Assembly: GCA_039583875.1 (NCBI GenBank)
Contig: CM077153.1
Location: 65,914,482-65,978,481, forward strand
Direction of reading: 5' to 3'
DNA: 64,000 bases
From: Platanthera guangdongensis
Taxonomy: Eukaryota > Streptophyta > Magnoliopsida > Asparagales > Orchidaceae
In this document: piece by piece, positions 33,238 to 43,868 of the stretch
Layout: each line of letters starts with the position of its first letter
How positions within the stretch are numbered: the stretch's first letter is position 1
Made by a program: the position numbers and the translations under genes
Notes under the pieces: generated by a model
The model's input: the letters and a program-made list of their open reading frames with translations, nothing else
What the model was told of the DNA's origin: nothing
Databases searched by the model: none

Positions 33238-34969
33238 TTTAAAGAGAGAAGGGGAGTGGAAGGAGGAGGAAGAAGAAGAAGGGCTGCTTGCTGGTGGAGC
33301 TTGAGAGTGTCAAGCTAATATCCGAGGCCATTTTTGCGGAGGAAAAGCTCTTCCGAGCCAGCTAGGAACTTCATGTCACCAAAGCGGTCTTCAAGGGTAA
33401 CGACTTTTCTTCCTAGCCATGTGAAGGCTTCTTTTTGGCATATGTATGTGATTCCCCCACCAAAAGGTGGTTGATTTTGGGAGTCTTTGGGTGGATTCAT
33501 GGAATCCCTTTGTTGGCATATAGATCCGGAACTGGAGTACGGAATAGGCATGCTGTGTGAAGCCCATCTGGACAGGTTGGTCTGGATTGGTGATGTTGTA
33601 TACAAATCGGAGAAGACTCCGTGATAAACGTGTAGTTTAGGAGTCGACGGGTTGGACCTGTGAAAGAAAGTAACAGGAAGTACTAGTGTGCTAGTCCAGG
33701 AAAATACCCGTATAATGATTATGCTGCTTGTGCTATTGGGTCGTACCTGTGAATGAGTAATAGGAAGTACTGGTGTGACCAAGAAAGGCCCTTTGTGATG
33801 CTTGTGTCGTAGGTGGTACCTGTGAAGCGAGTAAGAAGAAGTACTGGCATGGTAGCCAGGAAAGACCCCAGACATTTGTAATATTTGCGGCGTCCACCTG
33901 CGAAGAGAGTAGCAGGAAGTACTGATGTGCCCAGGAAAGACCCGCTAATGTTGTGAGATGAATGAGTGTAATAGAAATACCCAGGCTTGAATGCCATAAC
34001 AGGATTGGTGAGACCTACCCGCACCTTTATTTAGCTGCGAGTATGCCGTGCTCGATGATGGCAAGGCGATTTGAGCAATGGGGGGTGGAGAATCCTACCT
34101 GTGTTATGTCTGTCCGACGTGAGACCAGAAGGTACGGTCTGTTGGAGCGCATAGCAAGAGTCTTAGGCCTATGCACCATGATACAATGGGGGGTGGGCTA
34201 CGGGCCAATCTCGGTTCACTAAGACTATAAAACTCCGGCTGCACGCCATGGAGTAAATGCTCAAGTGAGTTGCCGTTGGGCTATGACCCTGATACGGTGG
34301 TGGGTAACTGATTTGCCAGTACACCAATAATGTGCCCTGAGTGCACGGACCGTTGGGCCGAGTGGCTGACGGTTGTGATGACATGTGTGCGTGAAAATAC
34401 ATTATATGAGATTTATTGCCATGCTTATGATATGATATGCCTGCAGGGAAGATTATCGCTGCCCCGAGAAAAGGGGTAGGGTCGTTATAATTTGGTCAGC
34501 TGAATGCTGACCGTTACCTCTGTTTGCCACCCTTGGGTGGAATGTCCCTGTGCAGGTGCTGGAGAACCGAGCGTGATGCATAAAGGTTGAAGTCCCTACT
34601 GCTTTTGCTGCTATCGCTACTAGCCCTCGAAGGCTATTGTGAATGTACATGTTATGTTTTCTTTGATGTGGCCGGCCTGCGTGTCAATGTTTGGGCCACT
34701 GTTTGAAAGCCCTGTAAGGCCATAAGGCCAACACTGTTACATGTTGTAAGACATTCCTATAATCTATAAAATGTGGAGTTTTATATGTTGGACATTCAAG
34801 AGAGGAGTTCAAGTGTATAGGCTTCCGCTAGAATGCAATGTGTTAGGTACGCTGCGCATACTCTGGTATCACTCCGTAGCTTCATCGTCTGTTTTGTGGT
34901 ATATGCTGTGGGGTGTTGGCCGGACCTTCTAGTATATATTATATGAACGGATGGGGTTTTTACAACAGG

Positions 34970-35003
34970 GAAGAAGCTCAAACCTCTACGCAAGTTATAT
35001 CGG
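34970..35003 (+). pseudogene. gag: TekB gag-protease linker, continued after TekA
   Basis: Continues the frame that stops at 1671: E-E-A-Q-T-S-T-Q-V-I-S-G. It aligns without gaps to Q-E-A-I-K-Q-S-D-V-V-T-G of TekA. It ends in the first base of the Gly codon, at a candidate intron donor. Confidence 0.75.
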
Positions 35004-35087
35004 GTTAGCCCCAGTTTAATTTATTTTTATTATGTCTCGTTGTTGCCCTAGTTATCGTTCATTTAGTTATGTATGCTACGATTTTAG
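35004..35087 (+). other. Candidate 84-nt intron in TekB gag-protease linker
   Basis: Donor TCGG|GTTAGC, acceptor ACGATTTTAG|GG, strongly T-rich, with an in-frame TAG just inside. Removal joins Gly (phase 1) to [14 protein letters not shown]. The ten residues between Gly and the protease LFD equal the count in spliced TekA. Confidence 0.6.
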
Positions 35088-36799
35088 GGGAGTTTAAGGT
35101 ACAGAATAGGTGGGCGCGCATTCTTTTTGACTCGGGTGCCACCCATTTCTTTGTGGCATGGAGGTTTGTAGATAAACATCGTCTGGATGTGGATCAATTA
35201 GGAGACTCCTTCAACGTCAAGCTTCCCTCCAGTGATTCAATTATATCTAATCAAGGAGTTCTGAGATGCCCTATATACTTAGGCGATTTCCTAGCCTTTG
35301 CATATCTGATGGTGTTGGATCTGGAGGACTTTGAAGTGATATTGGGCAAGGACTGGCTCTCTAGGTATGATGCGGTCATCCAATGCAAGGCAAAGCGACT
35401 GGACTTCAGGATGGACAATGGCCAACCTATGAGCATCTATGGATTTCAGGACAGGGTTTCCCCTATCATTTCTGCGGTACGTGCTTGTCGTGCTATAGGG
35501 TCTGGTTGCGAGGCTTTTTTGGTTTCCATTTCTGCTCTGGAAACAGCTTTTGTTACACCACATCTTGAGGATATCTCGGTGGTGCGGGAGTTTCTAGATG
35601 TTTTTCCTGACTGTCTTCCAGGACTTCCTTCGGTGAGGGAGATAGAGTTTGTGATAGACCTCGAGCCAGGTACTCATCCTATTGCCAAAGCACCGTACCG
35701 TATGGCTCCGGGTGAGTTAGATGAGTTGCATACTCAGCTCGATGAGTTGCTGAGGTGTGGTTTTATTATACCAAGTTCTTCTCCGGGGGCTGCTCCTATT
35801 TTGTTCGTAAAGAAGAAAGATGGATCGATGAGGCTATGCATCGATTATAGAGAATTGAACAAGGTGACCATTAAAAATAAATATCCCTTGCCAAGGATCG
35901 ATGATCTGTTCGATCAGTTGCATGGTAGTTCAGTATTTTCAAAGATCGATCTTCGTTCAGGCTACCACCAGTTGAGAATTCATGAGGCAGATATTGCACG
36001 AACCGCTTTCCATTCGTGGCATGGACATTATGAGTTTTTGGTGATGTCTTTCGGTTTGATCAATGCACCCTCTGCTTTCATGGATTTGATGAATAAGGTG
36101 TTTAAGTACTTTTTGGACCGATTTGCTATTGTGTTCATAGATGATGTCTTGGTGTATTCCCGCAATATCGAGGAGCATACTTAGCATTTGCGTTTGGTTT
36201 TTTCGACCCGGAGGGAGCATAAGTTATATCTGAAGTTGAGCAAGTGTGAGTTCTGGCTACTTCAGGTGTCCTTTCTGGGTCATGTTGTAAGCAAGGAAGG
36301 TATTTCCGTGGACCCGACCAAGATTTCTACTGTGATGGAATGGGAGAGACCTTCTACACCTAAAGAGATTAGGAGCTTCTTGGGCCTGACTGACTATTAT
36401 AGAAGATTCGTGGAAGGATTTTCAGTGTTGTCCGCCCCTCTAACTAGACTTACTCAGAAGAATACTGCATTCATTTGGAGTGATAAGTGTGAAGAAGACT
36501 TCCAAGAGTTGAAGAAGAGATTATGTCCTGCTCCAATTTTAACTTTACCTACTGAAGGAATTGAGTATGTTGTGTATGTGGATGCATCACACATTAGACT
36601 TGGCCGTGTTTTGATGGAAGATGGTAAGATGATCGCGTATGGATCAAGACAATTAAAGATTCATGAAAGAAAGTATCATACGCACGATTTGGAGTTTGTT
36701 GCTGTAATTTATGCACTGAAGCTTTGGCGACACTTATTATATAGCGCGCCGCGCAAGATCTATACGGACCATAAGAGTTTGATGTACGTCTTCACTTAG
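35088..36799 (+). pseudogene. pol: TekB protease, RT and RNase H
   Basis: Protease with an intact active site ([10 protein letters not shown]) and [17 protein letters not shown] with [48 protein letters not shown] and the catalytic FIDDVL near 36136. One TAG at 36182-36184 in the same frame, then the RT thumb and RNase H ([36 protein letters not shown]) to TAG 36797-36799. The ATG at 35069 lies inside the candidate intron and need not be a start. Confidence 0.9.
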
Positions 36800-38445
36800 A
36801 AGGAACTAAATCTACGCCAGCGTCGGTAGAATATGTGGCTGATTATGAAGTGGAAATTCTCTATCATCCGGGAAAGGCTAACGTAGTAGCCGATGCTTTG
36901 AGTAGAAAGACCGCACAAATTTTCAATTTGACTGTACAGTCCTTGGTGGAAGAATTCCTATTTATGAACATTGAGGTTGGGAGTAGTACTGTGCCTGTTA
37001 GTTTAGAAATAGAAGAGCCCTCTTGGATTTCCCTTGCTCGATCACATCAGAAGGATGATCCGTATTTGTTACACCTCCAGAATAGAACTGTGAAGGGAGA
37101 GCTACCTGATTTTTCCTTGGATGAGTTGGATACCTTGAAGTATCAGGGTAGATTTTGCGTCCCCCCCTTTGGCGACATTCGGGCTAAGATCTGTACTGAA
37201 GCTCATGGTTCTAGTGTAGCCTACCATCCCAGTTCCACTAAGATGTATAAGGATCTAAAACAAATTGTTTGGTGGTCAGGAATGAAGAACGATATAGCCA
37301 AGTTTGTGTCGGAATGTTGTACGTATCAGTGTGTCAAGGCTGACCATGAAGGTCGGGTGGTAAATTAACACCACTTGATATTCCAAGAAGGAAATGAGAG
37401 AGTATTTCAATGGATTTCATCACCGGTCTACCAAAATCTCCCCATGGGCACGACTCTGTTTGGGTGATGGTCGATAGATTGACAAAGTGTGCTCACTTTG
37501 TGCCTTTTAAGATAGATATTCTATGAAGAAGATAGCTGAATTATACCTTGATGAGGTTATCAGATTGCATGGAGTGCCTGTCAGTATCGTATCGGACCGA
37601 GACTTTAGATTTACGTCTCATTTTTGGAAGAGATTACAGGAGGGGTTGAGTACCGATTTGAGGTATTCCACCGCCTATCATCTGCAGATGAACGGTCACA
37701 TGGAAAGAGTAAATCAGATAGTGGAAGATATGATCAGATGTTATATTTTGGATCACGGTGGTGCTTGGGATGAGCGTCTCAGACTCATGGAGTTTGCGTA
37801 CAATAATAGTTATCAAGAGAGTCTGCAGATGGCCCCGTTTGAGACCTTATATGGGAGGCGTTGTAGAACTCCTTTGTTTTGGGCCGAAGTTGGTGAGAGA
37901 CCATTGCTTGGTCTGGAAGCCCTTGAAGAGATGAATTGTATCGTGACTCATATTCGTGAAAAGCTCCGTGTAGCACAAGAACGCTATGAGAAATATGCTA
38001 ATCAATAAAGGGTTAATCTGGAGTTCGTTGTTGGTGACTTTGTTTTTCTAAAAGTTTCTCCGATGTCTGGTGTTAAAAGGTTTGGAAGGAACCATAAGTT
38101 AGACCCCCGGTACGTGGGACCTTTTCAGATTCTTGAACGCATCGGAGTTTCAGCGTATACGCTGGAGTTGCCAGCTGCCTTCCCTGATGTCCATGATGTG
38201 TTCCATGTGAGTCAGTTGGGAAGTGTTTTCGTAATGATCGTAAAGTCCTCGACTCGGTGCTCCAGATTCAGCCCAACCTTACGTATGCGGAAGAACTTGT
38301 TTGTATTCTGGATTCTCAAGATCGATTGTTGCGGAGAAAGACCATCCCTATGGTTAAGGTTCTCTGGCTAAATCAAGACGTCGAGAGCGTGACGTGAGAA
38401 TTGGAGTCGGCAATGAGGGAATCTTATCCGCACCTCTTCTCTTAG
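36800..38445 (+). pseudogene. pol: TekB integrase and chromodomain
   Basis: A frameshift just after 36820 moves into frame 1 (VEILYHPGKANVVADALSRK). The zinc site is AYHPSSTKMYKDL...CCTYQC. Another frame change falls near 37370-37520. The integrase core has GVPVSIVSDRDFRF, AYHLQMNGHMERVNQ (E kept, GQTE altered) and EFAYNNSYQ. Then GPFQILERIG and DVHDVFHVSQL, and a chromodomain (IPMVKVLWLNQD, ESYPHLF) ending at TAG 38443-38445 with one TGA inside. Confidence 0.87.
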
Positions 38446-38531
38446 TCCGGTATGTCTCTATGTTTTTGGTGGTGTTTTATTTTCTCGTTTTTAGTTTGGT
38501 TTTCGAGTTGTGTTAAGTTTTAGGATGAAAC

Positions 38532-38550
38532 TTTTTTTTAGGGGGAGTGA
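38532..38550 (+). promoter_or_regulatory. TekB polypurine tract
   Basis: T run followed by AGGGGGAGTGA just before the LTR start at 38552. Confidence 0.75.
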
Positions 38551-39112
38551 CTGTAACACCCCAGATTTTGTTCGATGATTTTATTTGATTTGATATCGTC
38601 ATATTTATGACGTCATGACATTACTTTTACTATCAAGTTGACGGTGCGACACCGTTAAGATATTTTTGCGTCCGTTCGGTCGAGTCAGCCAAATTCTCGA
38701 ATTCTTGTGTAGTTAGAAAATTTTTCATTTGAAAATTAAGTTTAATAATTTTGGACTTGATTGTCAAGTTTCGTCGCGTTCCGAGCAATATTCGAGCCTC
38801 AGCGATTTTCCGAAGTTTTGTGGAACTTATGTTCGTCGTAGACTTTGAAAATTTATATCTCAAGAACGGCTCGTCGGATTTTTGTTTTGACATCTCCATT
38901 GGGCTCGTAGCGTCAGTGTTTGCCTACGGTGCAAATTTCGTTTGATTCGGCACGCGTTTGGGCCTCCGTTCTGAACTCGTGCTTTCTTGTTCAAAAATAT
39001 ATAAATATGATTATTTTAATATTAAAGCACTATTCAAAAATATTTTTTACTATTCATCTCTATAGTTTGATTTTTTTGGATATATTTGTAAATTTTACTG
39101 TTCATGCAATTG

Positions 39113-39345
39113 AATTCTCGAGTATATAGGCCCTGTTCTCGAGTACCAGCAACATTCTATCGAGTAAATACTTCTTGTTCTCGAGTATCTGCATCATTCT
39201 CTCGAGTAAATACTTCTTGTTCTTGAGTACCTGCTTCATCTTCTCGAGTAAATTATTTCTTATTCTCGAGTGTTTGTTTTCCCCTTCTCGAGTACTCCTA
39301 AACCTGTTCTCGAGTAGTCGGCCGTCCTTCCCGAGAAATCCATTC
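39113..39345. repeat. CTCGAGTA array in TekB LTR
   Basis: About ten copies of TTCTCGAGTA, with the CTCGAG palindrome at the core, alternating with AATACTTC or TCTGCATC-type spacers at 20-25 bp. It lies about 280 bp upstream of the likely TATA box. Confidence 0.85.
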
Positions 39346-39553
39346 CAGTCTATATTTGAGTGCCATTTTGAGTGTCAAAACGGTGTCGTATAAAAATATG
39401 GTTAACATGAAATTTGTTCGTCTCGACGAGATCTACAATTTTTATGTTGAACACTTTTTAATTTGAAACCATTGTAAACCTCTATTTTCATTTTCCGTGC
39501 GCCCGCACTTTAATTGACGATTTTCTTCCTATTTAGACAATAAATTTTATAAT

Positions 39554-39559
<6 letters not shown>

Positions 39560-39629
<70 letters not shown>
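39560..39629. repeat. TA dinucleotide microsatellite
   Basis: About 35 uninterrupted TA units at the expected promoter position of the TekB LTR. Confidence 0.95.
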
Positions 39630-39633
<4 letters not shown>

Positions 39634-41600
39634 CCTATATTCTTAAAACTTCATCTTTTTTCTTACGTTTGGACCGAACTGAAAGCAGAGCGCCGACTCC
39701 CTCCCATTCGTGAATCTTCCGGTGGCCACCGATGGAGCTCCGGTGCTCGAAATCTTCAACCGAATATAGATCTGGAAAGCTCTCGTCGAGAGCTACGCCA
39801 TCGTGGTAAAACTTTCCCCATTTCTTGAGTTTTCTCGTTAGAGTTTTTGACCCTAACTCCGATTTTTGGCCGTTTTTGTTAATTTTTGAGTTCCCTCGTC
39901 TTCTCTAGCCCCGATCTACGTCGAGGAGTGATTTGGGCATCTTTCTCCGGTAAAATCAAGGCAAGTGATGGTCACCTTTTTCACTTCCCTTTTTTACCCT
40001 TATTTTTGCAGAAATTTCTAACTGCTGGATATCATAATTATATTATATATTTTTGCTGATTGTAGCACTGTTGAGATCTCATGCCTAATCCTATTCATGA
40101 TTTTCATGTTCTTGATTATTACTATCTGACCTTATAAATGCTTAATGTATTTGATGAAGTGATGAATACCACTTTTATTATCATTCCGTAATTTTTCTCG
40201 TAGAGTGTGTTAGAGTTTGTTTAGGATTGTAAGTTCTTCCTAAAGATTGATCAACCGCTTCTAATCTAGGATTGTTTAGTAGAATCCAATGTGTCGTTGT
40301 TGACTTGAGATGTCTATCATGGTTTTTCCTCATGTCGATGCCGTGGGGCGAGACAAGCCACCAGGGCCCGATTGGGTTGTGGTGTGCCTCTGAGCTCTAA
40401 ACCCGGATCGTTACGTGGTTTTCCTTCTGGGTTTTTCTTTGTTGCGGGTGTTATTAGTGGGTGAATCCACAACCAAAACGTTTGAACTCCCATTTAGCAC
40501 TCTGTGGGGCTCCACAGGGTTTTTGGGAATTTGCGGTGAAAGGTGTAGTATCCAGTCTCCCCCGCATTTAGACGAATAAATTATCTTTGGGGTTGTGTCC
40601 AGATGAGTTGACCACCTCGCCCGTGTTATTTGTTTGGTGGAGTTGACCATAGGTGGCTAATAGGGATTTGTTTCTCTTCCTGATGGTTTAATCTTGACTT
40701 TTTCCCCTTATAGCCTTGTGCATTTGGGGTATTCGTGTTGTACGTGACGCTTCATGTAAGTATTTTTTTCTTTTTTTTACTTTTGTACCTTACTACTGTA
40801 CTTGTTTATGTACCTTTTCTTTGGTCTTGGTTTGGTACCCCTTGAATTTTGTACTTGTGGTTTTATTTTTGCCATTACTTGTACTTTCTTGTTGAGGTGT
40901 TATGTCTTTGTAATGCCTCAGGTTCAGAGCTGTTGCTTAGTTCAGTGCTGGTTTTTGAAGTGCTTGAGCGGCAGTGTTAGCCGTGGTTGTTGCCTCATCT
41001 TAGCGAGGTTGATGGTTGTTTATTTTGTTTTACTGCACGTGGGTTCATGTCAGTTTGTTGATGCTCACATGATTGTTATTTTTGGATAATTGCTAGCTGC
41101 TTAGTTTTCTTTCTGTGGATGTGGATTATTTGCTCTCTGGGATATTTTATGTTAGGATTGCATGGTAGTTATTTTTCAAGTATAAAAATTACTATTATTA
41201 CCGCATGCATTGCATAACTCAAAATGTTAAATCACTATATTTAACGACCATAAAAAAATCTACTTTTACTTCAACTATAAGTTTAGAACTTGCATGCCTT
41301 GTGGTGTCCCTTGGGAACCTCTAAACTCTTGTAGGATGCCTAACTTGATAAAGGAAGAACTTTCCACAACATTTAATTACTTTTCTTATGGACTAGATGA
41401 GCCACTAAGCCGAGGGATACGACTAACTACTATACTTAAACTGATTTCACATCTTAATAACTTAAAGAATCTTTCTTCATGATTAAGTAGGAGTTTTGCC
41501 TCAGCGTCCGCAGTTATCCCTGCTGATGTGGCATCATGACATGCATTTTTCCCTTACTCTGATATACCTTTATTGGTGGTGAAAAATGCGGGTTGTGACA

Positions 41601-43868
41601 CATATAGCTTAGATCCACACTTGGATCCTACCTCAGTACCCCAACATGACACCTATAACTCAGTGACTAAATAGTCACCTATAACTCAAATTCAGGTAAA
41701 CTGAATCCTACATGATCAAGGTGGGTTGATGGATATTCTTGACATAAGAGATATTTCTCTGTGTCAAGCTTCTTGACTGAGATTCAATCCAACAATGACT
41801 ACAAGAAACTATTTCCTGAGTCTACCTTCACTGAACTAAGATATACATAGTCCAAACTATTTCCACAGCAACAAGCAATTACTTGTGCTAGAAGTTACTT
41901 GCAGAGCTATGTTCTGCCACGTCCTGAACTAAGACCCAAGCTCAATCCTAACTACTTCTTCATGACATTAGGGATTTTTCTTCTGGTTAGTGAAGATACT
42001 GCAGCTAACTACTGCTACCTGAGCTGAGAAAATCTCAGCTCTAACTTTGTAGACTAGGATAAATCTACCTCTTCTCCTTTCTTGGGCTGAGGTGATTCAA
42101 CCCTAGCTTTGAATTCTGAGAAAAAGTCCCCCGAGTATTCCTTCAACTTATTCAAGCTTTCTTTTCTTCACAGCTTCCAGATTAGTAATCTTCAGGTGCT
42201 TGTGTTGCTGGAACTGTGAAGAAGCTGCAACAAGGATCGGTCCTTGGCTGCAACATTTTCCCTCAGAGAAAATACTCTGAACATGCTTGCTGGTGTAGGT
42301 GAGAATGGTACCAGCTATCTTGCTGTTGAAGGTCTTGATGCCAACAGCTAACTTGCTCTCTGTCTTGTAGACCCGAGCTTCCTGTTTTTCAGCTTCACAA
42401 TAATGGCGGAGAGGAAGAACTAACTTGATTTCTTTGTCCTTCAAAGAGAGTAATTTCCTCTATATGCCTCTTTTATTTTATTGATCTTTGACCCAACGGC
42501 TCTTTGAGCAGTGGGCCACACATAATTAACAACATGCAGCAACTTGCTTTAACGCCAACTGCCGTACAGTAGGTCTGCGACAATATTTGTCGCGTACTGT
42601 AGCCATCCGGCCACTAATTTGAATTATATTCACTTGTTGACTTGCTGACGTCATCAGCTGTGGACTTAGCAAAAAATCAAACACCATTAGCATAAGCGTT
42701 GAGTGAGTAAGCATCACTCAACGCTAAAAAACTTAGAATATAAATCTGTTCCTAGGCATTGAGTGATTCAGCTTCACTCAACGCCAACTGGCTTTATCAG
42801 CTATCTGCTGCTTGGCGTTGAGTGTGTGAGCGTCACTCAACGCCAAACTCCTTAGACAAGATTCTGTCTACACTAGGCGTCGACAACGTTGAGTGAGCAA
42901 CCTCCACTCAATGCTTTTTTCCTTAACCATTTTCTACTTATCTTGTCTCAGTCCTTTCTTGTCCTCAGCTGAGATAAACACTTGTATCAGAGGTTATTCT
43001 GAGACGAACACTTGTATCAGCGGTTGTACAAAGACAAACTGCTATCACAACGGTTCTTTCCTCATAGCTGAGACTGTTTTCCATCGCAGCAGTTTCTTGT
43101 CAGTGGATTTGTTGAGACCAACATTTCTCTCAGCACATTTGCATTGAGCTTCTCAGCTATCTCAACTATCTCAGTGCTTTTACAATGAGCTTCTCAGCTG
43201 TCCTGACACTTTTGCCTTCGGCAAAATCTTCCTGATTTTTTGGCGTTAAGAGCGTTGAGTGTGTCTTCATCACTCAACGCTTTTTGCCTTAGAAAAAACT
43301 TGCTGTAATATAGTTCAACTAACTAAACTGAGTTCGATGAATGACGAGCTCTACTCGATGAACTCTGAACTCAGCTCGACGAATTCTCTGAACTGAGTTT
43401 GACGAACTCAGAGTCTCAAACTCTGAACTTAGCTCGACGAATGGTATGCTCAGTTTGACGAACTCTGAACTCAGTTTGATGAATTTCTGAACTGAGTTCT
43501 ACTAACAACCTTTTGTTGTATGGCGTTGAGTGCGTCTTCATCACTCAATGCCTGTGGACTTAGATAGATTTTTGTCAGCCCACAACATAGGTAAGATTTT
43601 ACCTGACCTGGCCACTTAGGCTACTTCCTGCCTTTCCAACATCTTCACTTTGTGACCACTTGTTACATCACTTAGACAACCTGTCTTTCCAGCATCTTCA
43701 CTTTATGACCACTTGTCACATCACTAAGACAACCTGTGTAGACTTGTTCCATGGAACATCCTGCACATGATGAGCTTAAACAACATCAAATATAATTATG
43801 CTCTTAGTGTTGCTGGACATGCCTCTTCAAATCCAATCTTGGGAACATTGTCGGCAATGGACCCAACA
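41601..43868 (-). repeat. SirC 3' LTR remnant
   Basis: Starts at the point matching 61168 of the 5' LTR and ends CCCAACA before the purine tract. In U3 it holds hairpins of GCGTTGAGTG and its complement (42690-42916, 43230-43550) and TTCGACGAA/CTGAACTGAG words (43320-43510). Short open frames are by-products. Confidence 0.85.
42690..43550. repeat. GCGTTGAGTG hairpins in SirC LTR
   Basis: Six hairpins of about 30 bp with 9-11-bp arms (GCGTTGAGTGA...TCACTCAACGC): near 42694, 42757, 42815, 42888, 43252 and 43521. Between them is a block of TTCGACGAA-type words. Confidence 0.85.

Larger units (their letters stand above)
1672..34964 (+). mobile_element. TekA: Tekay/Del-type Ty3/gypsy element carrying two nested copia elements
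   Basis: Complete in outline: 5' LTR in three pieces, primer-binding site near 27483, gag 27698-28833, protease-RT-RNase H 28926-30900, integrase-chromodomain 30928-32265, purine tract, and 3' LTR 32386-34964. Without the nested SirA and SirB it would be about 10.1 kb. The three 5' LTR pieces (395, 525 and 1661 bp) sum to 2581 bp, against 2579 bp for the 3' LTR. Both LTRs begin TGTAAC and end TTACA. It is inserted in TekB between gag and protease. The two LTRs differ at several percent of sites by eye, more than the LTR pairs of the elements inserted in it. Confidence 0.93.
32386..34964 (+). repeat. TekA 3' LTR (intact)
   Basis: 2579 bp. Four 38-bp hairpins (32423-32460, 32538-32575, 32639-32676, 33053-33090), a TCGTCGAACG-rich stretch (32745-32960), TATA box TATAAAAG at 33230-33237, and four diverged 75-90 bp units near 33660-33950. 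It ends TTTTTACA before the ACAGG duplication. Confidence 0.93.
1..41600 (+). mobile_element. TekB: outer Tekay/Del-type Ty3/gypsy element, split by TekA
   Basis: Seen: gag and its linker lie at 478-1671, and protease, RT, RNase H, integrase and chromodomain at 35088-38445, followed by a 3' LTR at 38552-41600. The two halves belong together. Codons ending at 1671 continue in frame at 34970 when one copy of the 5-bp duplication (CCAGG 1667-1671, ACAGG 34965-34969) is removed, which rebuilds the conserved linker before protease. The 5' LTR would lie left of the window. The element is itself inserted in the 3' LTR of SirC, whose sequence resumes at 41601. The domain order (RNase H, integrase, chromodomain) and the TGTAACA LTR start fit the Del/Tekay chromoviruses. 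All coding parts are disabled. Confidence 0.88.
38552..41600 (+). repeat. TekB 3' LTR
   Basis: 3049 bp, TGTAACA...TGTGACA. Contents: a CTCGAGTA array (39113-39345), a TA microsatellite (39560-39629) ending ATATATAAATACC that probably overlaps the TATA box, a GC-rich transcript-leader-like part (39670-39960), then AT-rich sequence without features. It ends exactly where SirC sequence starts. Confidence 0.85.

Noticed and set aside
26700..34220. Several 60-190-codon frames within the TekA LTRs
   Set aside because: The frames are not conserved between the two LTR copies and carry no domain.
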